Shown here: piece after piece, positions 43,896-55,920 of the stretch | Layout of the letters: each line of letters begins with the position of its first letter | How positions within the stretch are numbered: the first letter of the stretch is position 1 | Assembly (NCBI GenBank): GCA_003116995.1 | Contig: BDSL01000092.1 | Span: 248,001 to 312,000 of the forward strand | Source: Yamagishiella unicocca | Lineage: Eukaryota; Chlorophyta; Chlorophyceae; Chlamydomonadales; Volvocaceae | Direction of reading: 5' to 3' | DNA length: 64,000 nt | The notes under the pieces: generated by a model | Database searches by the model: none | What the model saw: the letters and a program-made list of their open reading frames with translations, nothing else | Told to the model about the DNA's origin: nothing | Program-made: the position numbers and the translations under genes

Positions 43896-46800
43896 GCACC
43901 ACCACCAATGCAGCAGTGCTGAGGAGGCCGACGCCGCGCCCGCTGGGCCTGCCAGGGAAGGCGATGAAGCGTCAGGAGTTGGAGGGGGAGGAGCGCAGCG
44001 GCGAGGCTGGCGCAGACGGTGGTGATGACGCCAGCTCAAACATGGCAGCGAGAGGGGCCGGCAGGAGGACAGCCCCGCTGCGAGGAGGAGCGGGGGCGTG
44101 CGCTGGTGCTGTATGTGGGCGACGAGCAGGAGCGGCCTTCGAGGATCGGTGAGCTGGAAGGGCGGAGAGGGCAGGGCGGGAAGGGTGAGGAGCGGGCAGC
44201 AGGGGTTAGGGCCGCTGGCGCTGTGCAGACGGTGCGCGCCGTGGGACATTGGGAGGAACCTGCATACGAGTGCAGCTTGCTACTGGCTGCTCGAGGAGCA
44301 CCCACAACGCGGTGATGGCGGTGCGGCAGCGCTTGATGTGGGGCTCAGCGCGTGGTGTGCGGCGTTTGACAAATCGGACGGGACCTAGGGCGCAGCGCGG
44401 CCGGACGGGGCCCGCCAGGCTCGGGTCCGGAGGGCGCAGGCCTGGCTTCCGGGGGTTCTGGGACAAATCTGGCCGTGTGGTGTGTTGGTGGCACCGAACA
44501 GCTACCCACAGAACAACACTACAAAGGACAGCGCTCCACCTCACCCTGACCTCACTCGCCTCACCCTCACCCTCGCCTCCCATCGTGCGCCGGACGCAGG
44601 CGACAGGAAGCAGCGGCTCGCTGCCGCCGCCGGTTCAATGAGCCAGGCCTTCCTGCAGGAGTGCAGGCGGGTGGCGGGAAGCAGCCATTATGCCGGTGTG
44701 CCACCATCGCTTCCACCACCGCTGCCACCGCCACCACCACCACAGCCGCACCGTCTAGCGCATACTTGGAGATCCAGCTTCTGTCGGCGTTTGCAGCAGG
44801 CGTGGCGTTGCGTCCGCGTCTTTTGCCGGCGCCCGAACCAGGAGATCAAGCCACGTTGACGGCCGCGGCCGCAGTCTCGTGGCCCTCCGGTCGCCGAGGG
44901 ACCGCCGCCGTCCCACTGCCTCCCTGCACCTACACGTAGACCACTTCGCAACCACAGCTGCCTCCACGGGACCCGCCACCAGCGTCGAAGCCGACGCGGC
45001 AGCCATCGAGTGGTGGTGGTGGTGGTGGAGGGTTCAGGCCGCACCATCCCTAGTGTGACCCGCAGGTTCATCCTTCGTCGCATGTTTCGGTTATGGACCA
45101 TGCATTTTAGGGACGGCGACGGCGGACGGGCGCTGCCCGAGCCCTTAGTACCTAGATCGAGGGTGGGCGCCCGGGCGGGTGCCGCCGCTTAGCCATACCG
45201 CCTACTGCGACCGTAGGGACGAGTGGGGCTTCTTGGGGCCCATTGAAGTCGAATTCGAAGGCAGCGACCGCAAGCGACTCATCCTGCATAATTAGAAACC
45301 TGCCCGCAATGCTCTCGGACGGAATTCACATGGACAGCGGCTCGCACCAGATCGTGTGGAGGAGCGTGCCCCCAGCCCTGCGGTCCAAGTTGTTGCCCTG
45401 TTATGGGTCCCCACCCTCCTGGCGCGAACGTGGACTGCACTGAAGCCCCGACTCCCAGCCATAGCGCCGGCGCCCTTCCACAACGCCCGGCCGCTGCCGT
45501 TGAAGGTTAGTTGTTGTGCTGTTTGTGGGGGTTGCGTAATGGATACTGGGGGCGGCAGGTTCAGTCTCTGTGGGCGCCGTGACACCCGCTGATCGCCATG
45601 TCCAGCTGCATTGGGCCTCACATGGGCGGTATGGGATATCCACACCTAGACGAATGTCTTCCTCCCACATTCCGTACAACCGACCTCCCTGTTGCCACTG
45701 TGCTGCGACATCCACCCAGCTATCCCTACAGCGCTCTATTCCGAAATCCTGTCTCCCCCGGCTTGCCCCCAAGTGCCGACCAACAGGTTTCCTCTCAGCC
45801 CCCTCCTCCGCCCCTCACTGCGCTTGGGTCCTGCCGCCCTGCCTGCCTCGCAGGACGGGACCAGTATCTTGCCCTCCCGATATCTTGCCCTCCCTCGGGG
45901 GCCCTCTGCGCCCGGACCGGAGCTGGCGCTGGTGCCTTGCCTGGTGGACCAGGGCGCCATCGTAACGCTAGGTAAGTTGGTCATTGCGTCGTGTCTTCCT
46001 ATGGGTGCTTGCGGAGCTGGATGGGTTGGCCGGCAAAATGGGCTTCGTGGCTGAATGGAGGCCCGGAGGCCCAGTCCACCTTCACCCCTCCCGATGGCCT
46101 TCCGCCTGACCTTCGTCATGCCCCTCCCCACGTCACCTGCTGCCCGGTGCCCTCACCTCACTCCCCGGACTGCCCGCATGCCCGCTGCAGACTGTAAGCA
46201 CTCCGAAAAGCGGCCATCCACGACCTCCAGGAGCTAATGCCGGGAGAGCCGGTGGTCGCGTTATTGATTCTCTGTAGCAGAGGACCTGGCATCGCGCTGC
46301 GGGATTTGGCGGTAACAGCGACGACTTCCATGTGGCGGCTGTGATCGCAGCCGAAGGGCTACGTGGTCCAATGTACTCGAGCCAGCCAGTTGCGGGGCAG
46401 ACGTCGCCTAGCGTTGCACTGTCAGGCGCTTCGGTGCGAACGAAAGTGGTTCAGCTCGTGCGTTGCTGGCAAAGTACGGTACGCAGATAGAGCGCGGAGG
46501 TTAGCGTTGGTAGAAGCACTCGACAAGTTGCCGCATGGTGGTTGGTGAAGGGCATGACCGGCATGCGTTGCTTGCTTGGACCTTCATTTCGACACTGCCT
46601 GGTTGGACTGGCACACCAGGTTGGCTTACCCAATGTCGCTCGGCGGTACGAAGGACGTCCAGCGCACACGTATCAGTTCCTGCTCTTACCTGGTTCGCTC
46701 GCTACCTTAGCCCAACTTCTGCATCAGGTAGATCTTGCGTCACAATCTGTTGTGTTTTACCAGGAAACATTCAGGGCTGCACTGCGTATCCGTGTAATAC

Positions 46801-48143
46801 CTGGCGCTTCCGTCCGTCGTGTAATCAATTTCCGTCCGAAGTTATCATCGCCGCAGTGGTGCAATCCCTGTCCTAATCGCATGTCACCTTTCCCTTTCTG
46901 GCAGTGCCACGGTTGGTGATCTCCCAGCCATTAAGTGAAATGCACGGCACGTGCCCGAGGACGGGTCCGTAGGAGCGACACGTTCCGTCGTTTATTGTTA
47001 ATCGTTACATGTGTCAGGGTCCAACAGGGCCAAGGGGCTCCTCGGCCCGAACCCTCGCAAACGCACGGAAGGTTGGTGTAATGTACGATTACGTCCGGAG
47101 CATACCCGGCGAACGAAAACGGCGAGCACCCGGACCACCCCCGAATAACCAGCCCTGACGGGCTGCCTCGCTCCCTGGAGCAGACCTACACGCAGTACCG
47201 CCATCAGAATGCCGTAACTACACAGTAACAGCGACTGTTTCGGTAGGGGAGACAGGTCCCTCCAAAATAAACACTGCTGCTGGGTAGTTGGGCCTAATGT
47301 CGGTTATGCGTGCAGCCGCTAACCAACGAGCGCACAGTTTAACAAACATGCATCACTGCAACGAAATGGAATCTCGACATATGCACCAACACGGACGGGA
47401 CCACCGGGATCGCAGGTTTATGCAAATAATGAATCGTTGCCACAGACACCGCCAGCCAAGCAATGTTATGACGCACGCAGCTGTGCGCCCCATCACACAC
47501 CAATATGGCTACACACGAATCCGTAAGATATGGCTCAGTCCCTAAGTGTGTAACCGCGCAGGGCAGTCCAACGTATGAGCGTCAGTACTATGGCGTATAA
47601 CACGAAACCTAACGCGCTGAAGGCTAAGTAACGGTAATAACGCATGCAAACAGCTTCGTATAGCCCTGCGTTTCTACCAACCAGCTGGCACGAACCGCAT
47701 GCGCCACTTGCTCACCCTATGTATGCACCTATTCGCCTGACCGACGTATCCACGCAAGTATGTACACTCAACAGATCCATCGGTGTGCGAGCACGTGGGG
47801 CAGCATCGATCCGAGTTCGTGTCCCAGCCGCCTACCGGCATCCACTTACGAAAGTAGGGCCGAGCCTAATAAAAGTCAAGATGCCAGTCCGCAGGGCTTC
47901 GCTGCCCCGCTGCGCCGCCGAACCCAGCCGACCCTAGGAAACCGCTAATCGCTAACAGCCGAAACCGCCTAGGAGGTCAGTAGGATTCAGCCGGTCCGTA
48001 TTAACCGCTAACAGCTAACAGCCGAAATCGCACAGTAAAACTAATTGCCAATATAAACACTTTGAATGCGGCTTACTGTGCCAATACACGTATCGTACAC
48101 GATTAGTGAGGCATGAGCGCCCACAACCGTCGTACTTGCGGCA

Positions 48144-49115
48144 TCATGGTTGTACCGCACGTGCGGCGGGCCGGGCCGCCTTGACGCGCTTGGCCGCCGA
48201 TGAGGCCGTGGGCCGCATGAAGCTTGGCACCACAGCTTCACCACTGCTGTTGTTGCCGTCCTTTTGCCGCCGCTGCAGCGGAGCGCGCGCAGTGCTGGGG
48301 CAGCAGCAGGGAGTCGTTGCAGCTGTAGAGGTCCGCAGGACCTTGGGCTTGGGGGCGGAAATCGCGACGACGGCGGGCTTGGTGGTGGTGGCGAGTGGGG
48401 CTGCGGGGACTGGGGGCCATGATGGCAAGGTGAGGCTAGCAGGCGGGCGGCTGCAGGGCCGAGACCGCGCCTCCCGGCTGGGAGGTGTCGTAGGGCGAGA
48501 CGAAGGAGGCTCCGGCTGTGCAGGTAAGATCAGCAACAAGAATAACTCCAGAGGAGCGGTGGTGGCGGTGGGCTCGGTGTAGATGTCCTCGTCGTCCATC
48601 TGCGCGTACACCTCGTTGTCACGGAGCACGTAAGGAAACAGCGTTGAAGTGCTGATATCGATGGTCAGGCCGCTGCTGCTGCTGAGGCAGCCGCTGGTAC
48701 AGCAGTCCAGCGGGTGGTGGCTGCCCTGGCAGTCGATGAGGCCATTCCGGCTGCTCAGGCCGCTGCCCACGCCACATATGCATTTGACGAACCTACCATG
48801 ATTGACAATGCGCTGTTTGAGCAGCTGACGGACGAGCTGCTCAAACAGCGCATTGTCAATCATGGTAGGTTCGTCAAATGCATATGTGGCGTGGGCAGCG
48901 GCCTGAGCAGCCGGAATGGCCTCATCGACTGCCAGGGCAGCCACCACCCGCTTGCATGCCGCTGTCGGTACCTCCCCCTCCTCCTCCTTCTCCTCCTCCT
49001 CCTTTTCCTCCTCCTCTTCCTCCTCAAACGTAGAAGAGCAGTAACGAATAAGTTCGGGGCACGGCGGTTGTATCGTCTGATCCGTCCGCCCCCTCTCGGT
49101 TTGTCCACTCCCCAC
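48144..49115 (-). CDS. Acidic-run protein frame, unit 3 copy (323 aa)
   Basis: Same frame as in units 1 and 2 with more substitutions and a Glu/Lys run one residue shorter. That is an in-frame difference, as expected if the reading frame is or was selected. The loop orientation is as in unit 1 (LVRQLL). Function is unknown. Confidence 0.45.
   Translation of the reverse strand: MGSGQTERGRTDQTIQPPCPELIRYCSSTFEEEEEEEKEEEEKEEEGEVPTAACKRVVAALAVDEAIPAAQAAAHATYAFDEPTMIDNALFEQLVRQLLKQRIVNHGRFVKCICGVGSGLSSRNGLIDCQGSHHPLDCCTSGCLSSSSGLTIDISTSTLFPYVLRDNEVYAQMDDEDIYTEPTATTAPLELFLLLILPAQPEPPSSRPTTPPSREARSRPCSRPPASLTLPSWPPVPAAPLATTTKPAVVAISAPKPKVLRTSTAATTPCCCPSTARAPLQRRQKDGNNSSGEAVVPSFMRPTASSAAKRVKAARPAARAVQP
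48711..48950. repeat. Long inverted repeat, unit 3 (loop GACGGACG)
   Basis: Same arms as above, loop at 48827-48834. Pairing extends slightly further at the outer edge because of a C-to-G change in the left flank (CCAGCGGG instead of CCACCGGG). Confidence 0.95.
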
Positions 49116-49183
49116 CTAAACCCGTTATCACCCTTTTTCCTCCCCCCCTGCCCACCTACCCTGGCTGTGTTCCCCTCCAGCAC

Positions 49184-49210
49184 CACTACTCCACCAGTAG
49201 TGGAGTAGTG
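49184..49210. repeat. Perfect 11-bp-arm hairpin specific to unit 3
   Basis: CACTACTCCAC, loop CAGTA, GTGGAGTAGTG. In units 1 and 2 the right arm reads GTTGCGCGGCCCG instead, so only five inner bases pair. Confidence 0.9.
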
Positions 49211-49385
49211 CAGTGCCCAACACGCCCTACTGAACGGCGATAACGAACACGGCACGCATACGATTCCCCCGCCCTTCACTACCATGAGCGCCCGTCACCG
49301 CCGCTGGCCCCTGCGTGTTCCGCCGGCGTCAGGTGCCACCCCACCACTGGCCGCATGAGGCCCACAGAGCGCGCCCAAGCGTATC

Positions 49386-49676
49386 ATGGCAGCGGCAGTC
49401 GCCAGCGCCGACTACTACAAGAAGGATGAACTAGCGGAGGTGCTGAAGCAGGTACACAGCGGGGTGGGGCGGAACGAGGAGTGCGGGAGCAGCCGTAGAA
49501 GCAAGCTGCTCTGGCAGCAGAGGCACCTGCATGAGTCTCCCTGTTCGTCGCGGAAAAGCAACGTAGGTTGCACTGCCGGCAAAGGAGCGAGGAGCCGCTG
49601 TCCTGGATCCATTTGCACATTGCCTGCTGTCCCGCAAGTGGCCCCCACAGCTGTTCTGCCTGCTCCAACCGTCTAG
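49386..49676 (+). CDS. Possible 5' exon region of the repeated plus-strand gene, unit 3
   Basis: Same frame with about four amino-acid changes, all missense. The downstream part of this copy runs into unit 4, where the 3' end is replaced by the captured MYND fragment, so this copy is likely broken at its 3' end. Confidence 0.35.
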   Translation: MAAAVASADYYKKDELAEVLKQVHSGVGRNEECGSSRRSKLLWQQRHLHESPCSSRKSNVGCTAGKGARSRCPGSICTLPAVPQVAPTAVLPAPTV

Positions 49677-49985
49677 AATCGATCGCATCCACGAAAGCTC
49701 TCATCATGCTATGTTGGTCTGTTCGTTAGGGCCATGGACTGCGTAGACAACGCCAGGAGCAGAATGGAAGCAGAATGCGTTATGCAAGTACGGGTTCGGA
49801 GCAATTATTGCAGACTTTTCATAGATATTTCAAAGGTCTGCGAAGAGGAACTGCATGACGGTGCCAATTAAAACGCCGGAAGGCTAACCGTACTGCAGAT
49901 AGGAGATAGCCCTAGTTAAGATTAAAGCTCAAGTATCACAACCAAATGAATCATAACATGTGACGCCCGCCTGCCCTATCTCGGC

Positions 49986-50456
49986 TTGTGGAAGAAGCAG
50001 AAGGCAGCGCAGGGACACACACGTATTGCATATTCTGATATTCAGCTGTTACTTGTCGCTGCCTGCATCTTGGAGCAAGATTGGGAAGGACAGCACCACT
50101 ACATGTCATGCTGGAGGCTACAGCAACTGGTTGCCGTGCTGCTGCCGATGGACGGTAGGATGGCGCGTAAGGCAACCGAACGCCAGCATATTGAGTTGCT
50201 GCGCAAGGACCTGGACCTCAGCACGAGGTTGATGCCAACCAACGCCAGCGATGTGGTTCTGCTGGTCCCAAAGGTAATCAAGGCCCCACTCGTGGTTGCT
50301 GACGTCTGCGTTCGGTCAAACTTGCTTCCACGACCCGGCTCCAGGACCTGGGCGAAGTCGTTGGCAGCGGTGGTGGCGGCAGCACGGGCGGAACAGGATT
50401 TGCGGGACCCAGAAGGAGTAGAAGGCGCGGAACGGGACAATTGCTGCGCTGAATGA
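49986..50456 (+). CDS. 156-codon open frame of the repeated plus-strand gene, unit 3
   Basis: It contains WKKQKAAQGHTRIAYSDIQL, ILEQDWEGQHHYMSCWRLQQ, MARKATERQHIELLRKDLDL and ends ERDNCCAE. The mixed composition and charged helices look like real protein, and this is the only unit in which the frame is uninterrupted. An intron starting at CCAAAG-GTAATC is possible. I do not recognise the family. Confidence 0.4.
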   Translation: MWKKQKAAQGHTRIAYSDIQLLLVAACILEQDWEGQHHYMSCWRLQQLVAVLLPMDGRMARKATERQHIELLRKDLDLSTRLMPTNASDVVLLVPKVIKAPLVVADVCVRSNLLPRPGSRTWAKSLAAVVAAARAEQDLRDPEGVEGAERDNCCAE

Positions 50457-52792
50457 GCACCACCACCAACGCAGCAGTGCTGAGGAGGCCGACGCCGCGC
50501 CCGCTGGGCCTGCCAGGGAAGGCGATGAAGCGTCAGGAGTTGGAGGGGGAGGAGCGCAGCGGCGAGGCTGGCTCAGACGGTGGTGATGAGGTCAGCGCAA
50601 ACATGGCAGCGAGAGGGGCCGCCAGGAGGACAGCCCCGCTGCGAGGAGGAGCGGGGGCGTGCGCTGGTGCTGTATGTGGGCGACGAGCAGGAGCGGCCTC
50701 CGAGGATCGGTGAGCTGGAAGGGCGGAGAGGGCAGGGCGGGAAGGGTGAGGAGCGGGCAGCAGGGGTTAGGGCCGCTGGCGCTGTGCAGACGGTGCGCGC
50801 CGTGGGACATTGGGAGGAACCCGCATACGAGTGCAGCTTGCTACTGGCTGCTCGAGGAGCACCCACAACGCGGTGATGGCGGTGCGGCAGCGCTTGACGT
50901 GGGGCTCAGCGCGTGGTGTGCGGCGTTTGACAAATCGGACGGGACCTAGGGCGCAGCGCGGCCGGACGGGGCCCGCCAGGCTCGGGTCCGGAGGGCGCAG
51001 GCCTGGCTTCCGGGGGTTCTGGGACAAATCTGGCCGTGTGGTGTGTTGGTGGCACCGAACAGCTACCCACAGAACAACACTACAAAGGACAGCGCTCCAC
51101 CTCACCCTGACCTCACTCGCCTCACCCTCACCCTCGCCTCCCATCGTGCGCCGGACGCAGGCGACAGGAAGCAGCGGCTCGCTGCCGGCGCCGGTTCAAT
51201 GAGCCAGGCCTTCCTGCAGGAGTGCAGGCGGGTGGCGGGAAGCAGCCATTATGCCGGTGTGCCGCCATCGCTTCCACCACCGCTGCCACCGCCACCACCA
51301 CCACAGCCGCACCGTCTAGCGCATAGTTGGAGATCCAGCTTCTGTCGGCGTTTGCGGCAGGCGTGGCGTTGCGTCCGCGTCTTTTGCCGGCGCCCGAAGC
51401 AGGAGATCAAGCCAAGTTGACGGCCGCGGCCGCAGTCTCGTGGCCCTCCGGTCGCCGAGGGACCGCCGCCGTCCCACTGCCTCTCTGCACCTACACGTAG
51501 ACCACTTCGCAACCACAGCTGCCTCCACGGGACCCGCCACCAGCGTCGAAGCCGACGCGGCAACCATCGAGTGGTGGTGGTGGTGGAGGCTTCAGGCCGC
51601 ACCATCCCTAGTGTGACCCGCAGGTTCATCCTTCGTCGCATGTTTCGTTTATGGACCATGCATTTTAGGGACGGCGACGGCGGGCGGGCGCTGCCGGAGC
51701 CCTTAGTACCTAGATCGAGGGTGGGCGGCCGGGCGGGTGCCGCCGCTTAGCCATACCGCCTACTGCGACCGTAGGGACGAGTGGGGCTTCTTGGGGCCCA
51801 TTGAAGTCGAATTCGAAGGCAGCGACCGCAAGCGACCCATCCTGCATAATTAGAAACCTGCCCGCAATGCTCTCGGACGGAATTCACATGGACAGCGGCT
51901 CGCACCAGATCGTGTGGAGGAGCGTGCCCCCAGCCCTGCGGTCCAAGTTGTTGCCCTGTTATGGGTCCCCACCCTCCTGGCGCGAACGTGGACTGCACTG
52001 AAGCCCCGACTCCCAGCCATAGCGCCGGCGCCCTTCCACAACGCCCGGCCGCTGCCGTTGAAGGTTAGTTGTTGTGCTGTTTGTGGGGGTTGCGTACTGG
52101 ATACTGGGGGCGGCAGGTTCAGTCTCTGTGGGCGCCGTGACACCCGCTGATCGCCATGTCCAGCTGCATTGGGCCTCACATGGGCGGTATGGGATATCCA
52201 CACCTAGACGAATGTCCTCCTCCCACATTCCGTACAACCGACCTCCCTGTTGCCACTGTGCTGCGACATCCACCCAGCTATCCCTACAGCGCTCTGTTCC
52301 GAAATCCTGTCTCCCCCGGCTTGCCCCCAAGTGCCGACCAACAGGTTTCCTCTCAGCCCCCTCCTCCGCCCCTTACTCCGCTTGGGTCCTGCCGCCCTGC
52401 CTGCCTCGCAGGACGGGACTAGTATCTTGCCCTCCCTCGGGGGCCCTCTGCGCCCGGACCGGAGCTGGCGCTGGTGCCTTGCCTGGTGGACCAGGGCGCC
52501 ATCGTACCGCTAGGTAAGTTGGTCATTGCGTCGTGTCTTCCTATGGGTGCTTGCGGAGCTGGATGGGTTGGCCGGCAAAATGGGCTTCGTGGCTGAATGG
52601 AGGCCCGGAGGCCCAGTCCACCTTCACCCCTCCCGATGGCCTTCCGCCTGACCTTCCTCATGCCCCTCCCCACGTCGCCTACTGCCCGGTGCCCTCACCT
52701 CACTCCCGGGACTGCCCGCATGCCCGCTGCAGACTGTAAGCACTCCGAAAAGCGGCCATCCACGACCTCCAGGAGCTAACGCCGGGAGAGCC

Positions 52793-52857
52793 AGCAGCTG
52801 CTGGCCACCAGCATCATCGCCAGCGCGCCCATGGCGTGTGGCCAGCGCGCCCATGGC
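52793..52857. repeat. Stuttered junction sequence, unit 4
   Basis: The beginning of the captured MYND fragment (GGCCACCAGCATCATCGCC and CAGCGCGCCCATGGCG) is present here as two partial extra copies before the full fragment starts at 52858. Unit 5 has the same sequence at 55468-55532. Confidence 0.9.
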
Positions 52858-53024
52858 GTGTGGCCACCAGCATCATCGCCAGCGCGCCCATGGCGGCCTC
52901 CACAATACTCCCGTAGCGGGCATCCCGCGCCATGCTTTCGCTCTGCAGGATGTATCCCAGCCACTCGAGTGCGGCGAGCCGGTTCAGGTAGGTCTGCCAC
53001 TGCGTGAGGGAGTGAACAGTCCCT
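52858..53024 (-). pseudogene. 167-bp fragment of the MYND gene inside unit 4
   Basis: By eye this is identical to 61023-61189. On the minus strand it encodes the MYND-gene segment around TVHSLTQWQTYLNRLAALEW and YGSIVEAAMGALAMMLVAT. The right junction shares CCT between fragment and array (3-bp microhomology). Confidence 0.95.
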
Positions 53025-53245
53025 GGGCGAAGTCGTTGGCAGCGGTGGTGGCGGCAGCACGGGCGGAACAGGATTTGCGGGACCCAGAAGGAGTAGAAGG
53101 CGCGGAACGGGACAATTGCTGCGCTGAATGAGCACCACCACCAACGCAGCAGTGCTGAGGAGGCCGACGCCGCGCCCGCTGGGCCTGCCAGGGAAGGCGA
53201 TGAAGCGTCAGGAGTTGGAGGGGGAGGAGCGCAGCGGCGAGGCTG

Positions 53246-55920
53246 GCTCAGACGGTGGTGATGAGGTCAGCGCAAACATGGCAGCGAGAGGGGCCGCCAG
53301 GAGGACAGCCCCGCTGCGAGGAGGAGCGGGGGCGTGCGCTGGTGCTGTATGTGGGCGACGAGCAGGAGCGGCCTCCGAGGATCGGTGAGCTGGAAGGGCG
53401 GAGAGGGCAGGGCGGGAAGGGTGAGGAGCGGGCAGCAGGGGTTAGGGCCGCTGCCGCTGTGCAGACGGTGCGCGCCGTGGGACATTGGGAGGAACCCGCA
53501 TACGAGTGCAGCTTGCTACTGGCTGCTCGAGGAGCACCCACAACGCGGTGATGGCGGTGCGGCAGCGCTTGACGTGGGGCTCAGCGCGTGGTGTGCGGCG
53601 TTTGACAAATCGGACGGGACCTAGGGCGCAGCGCGGCCGGACGGGGCCCGCCAGGCTCGGGTCCGGAGGGCGCAGGCCTGGCTTCCGGGGGTTCTGGGAC
53701 AAATCTGGCCGTGTGGTGTGTTGGTGGCACCGAACAGCTACCCACAGAACAACACTACAAAGGACAGCGCTCCACCTCACCCTGACCTCACTCGCCTCAC
53801 CCTCACCCTCGCCTCCCATCGTGCGCCGGACGCAGGCGACAGGAAGCAGCGGCTCGCTGCCGGCGCCGGTTCAATGAGCCAGGCCTTCCTGCAGGAGTGC
53901 AGGCGGGTGGCGGGAAGCAGCCATTATGCCGGTGTGCCGCCATCGCTTCCACCACCGCTGCCACCGCCACCACCACCACAGCCGCACCGTCTAGCGCATA
54001 GTTGGAGATCCAGCTTCTGTCGGCGTTTGCGGCAGGCGTGGCGTTGCGTCCGCGTCTTTTGCCGGCGCCCGAACCAGGAGATCAAGCCAAGTTGACGGCC
54101 GCGGCCGCAGTCTCGTGGCCCTCCGGCCGCCGAGGGACCGCCGCCGTCCCACTGCCTCCCTGCACCTACACGTAGACCACTTCGCAACCACAGCTGCCTC
54201 CACGGGACCCGCCACCAGCGTCGAAGCCGACGCGGCAACCATCGAGTGGTGGTGGTGGTGGAGGGTTCAGGCCGCACCATCCCTAGTGTGACCCGCAGGT
54301 TCATCCTTCGTCGCATGTTTCGGTTATGGACCATGCATTTTAGGGACGGCGACGGCGGGCGGGCGCTGCCGGAGCCCTTAGTACCTAGATCGAGGGTGGG
54401 CGGCCGGGCGGGTGCCGCCGCTTAGCCATACCGCCTACTGCGACCGTAGGGACGAGTGGGGCTTCTTGGGGCCCATTGAAGTCGAATTCGAAGGCAGCGA
54501 CCGCAAGCGACACATCCTGCATAATTAGAAACCTGCCCGCAATGGTCTCGGACGGAATTCACATGGACAGCGGCTCGCACCAGATCGTGTGGAGGAGCGT
54601 GCCCCCAGCCCTGCGGTCCAAGTTGTTGCCCTGTTATGGGTCCCCACCCTCCTGGCGCAAACGTGGACTGCACTGAAGCCCCGACTCCCAGCCATAGCGC
54701 CGGCGCCCTTCCACAACGCCCGGCCGCTGCCGTTGAAGGTTAGTTGTTGTGCTGTTTGTGGGGGTTGCGTACTGGATACTGGGGGCGGCAGGTTCAGTCT
54801 CTGTGGGCGCCGTGACACCCGCTGATCGCCATGTCCAGCTGCATTGGGCCTCACATGGGCGGTATGGGATATCCACACCTAGACGAATGTCCTCCTCCCA
54901 CATTCCGTACAACCGACCTCCCTGTTGCCACTGTGCTGCGACATCCACCCAGCTATCCCTACAGCGCTCTGTTCCGAAATCCTGTCTCCCCCGGCTTGCC
55001 CCCAAGTGCCGACCAACAGGTTTCCTCTCAGCCCCCTCCTCCGCCCCTTACTCCGCTTGGGTCCTGCCGCCCTGCCTGCCTCGCAGGACGGGACTAGTAT
55101 CTTGCCCTCCCTCGGGGGCCCTCTGCGCCCGGACCGGAGCTGGCGCTGGTGCCTTGCCTGGTGGACCAGGGCGCCATCGTACCGCTAGGTAAGTTGGTCA
55201 TTGCGTCGTGTCTTCCTATGGGTGCTTGCGGAGCTGGATGGGTTGGCCGGCAAAATGGGCTTCGTGGCTGAATGGAGGCCCGGAGGCCCAGTCCACCTTC
55301 ACCCCTCCCGATGGCCTTCCGCCTGACCTTCCTCATGCCCCTCCCCACGTCGCCTACTGCCCGGTGCCCTCACCTCACTCCCGGGACTGCCCGCATGCCC
55401 GCTGCAGACTGTAAGCACTCCGAAAAGCGGCCATCCACGACCTCCAGGAGCTAACGCCGGGAGAGCCAGCAGCTGCTGGCCACCAGCATCATCGCCAGCG
55501 CGCCCATGGCGTGTGGCCAGCGCGCCCATGGCGTGTGGCCACCAGCATCATCGCCAGCGCGCCCATGGCGGCCTCCACAATACTCCCGTAGCGGGCATCC
55601 CGCGCCATGCTTTCGCTCTGCAGGATGTATCCCAGCCACTCGAGTGCGGCGAGCCGGTTCAGGTAGGTCTGCCACTGCGTGAGGGAGTGAACAGTCCCTG
55701 GGCGAAGTCGTTGGCAGCGGTGGTGGCGGCAGCACGGGCGGAACAGGATTTGCGGGACCCAGAAGGAGTAGAAGGCGCGGAACGGGACAATTGCTGCGCT
55801 GAATGAGCACCACCACCAACGCAGCAGTGCTGAGGAGGCCGACGCCGCGCCCGCTGGGCCTGCCAGGGAAGGCGATGAAGCGTCAGGAGTTGGAGGGGGA
55901 GGAGCGCAGCGGCGAGGCTG
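53246..55920 (+). repeat. Tandem unit 5 (2675 bp), short form
   Basis: Nearly identical to unit 4, including the same stutter and MYND fragment (55533-55699). It therefore arose by duplication of the whole chimeric unit rather than by a second capture. Confidence 0.96.
55533..55699 (-). pseudogene. 167-bp fragment of the MYND gene inside unit 5
   Basis: Same as the unit 4 copy, exactly 2675 bp further on. Confidence 0.95.

Larger units (their letters stand above)
37401..44009 (+). repeat. Tandem unit 2 (6609 bp)
   Basis: Same length and order as unit 1. It differs in the orientation of the 8-bp loop of the long inverted repeat (42263-42270) and at scattered single bases. Together with the end of unit 1 it contains a full-length copy of the plus-strand repeat gene region (36.2-39.7 kb). 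Confidence 0.97.
44010..50570 (+). repeat. Tandem unit 3 (6561 bp)
   Basis: Its left part is nearly identical to unit 2 and its right part is clearly more diverged. It lacks a 27-bp duplication present in units 1 and 2, has a 1-bp difference that keeps a 156-codon plus-strand frame open, and has a locally rewritten hairpin at 49184-49210. Confidence 0.97.
50571..53245 (+). repeat. Tandem unit 4 (2675 bp), short form with captured MYND fragment
   Basis: It matches the first 2.2 kb of the long units up to GAGAGCC at 52792, then about 65 bp of stuttered sequence, then 167 bp identical to 61023-61189 of the MYND gene, then resumes the long-unit sequence from GGGCGAAGTCG (equivalent to 50350). 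About 3.9 kb of the long unit, with the inverted repeat and the minus-strand frame, is absent. Confidence 0.96.
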
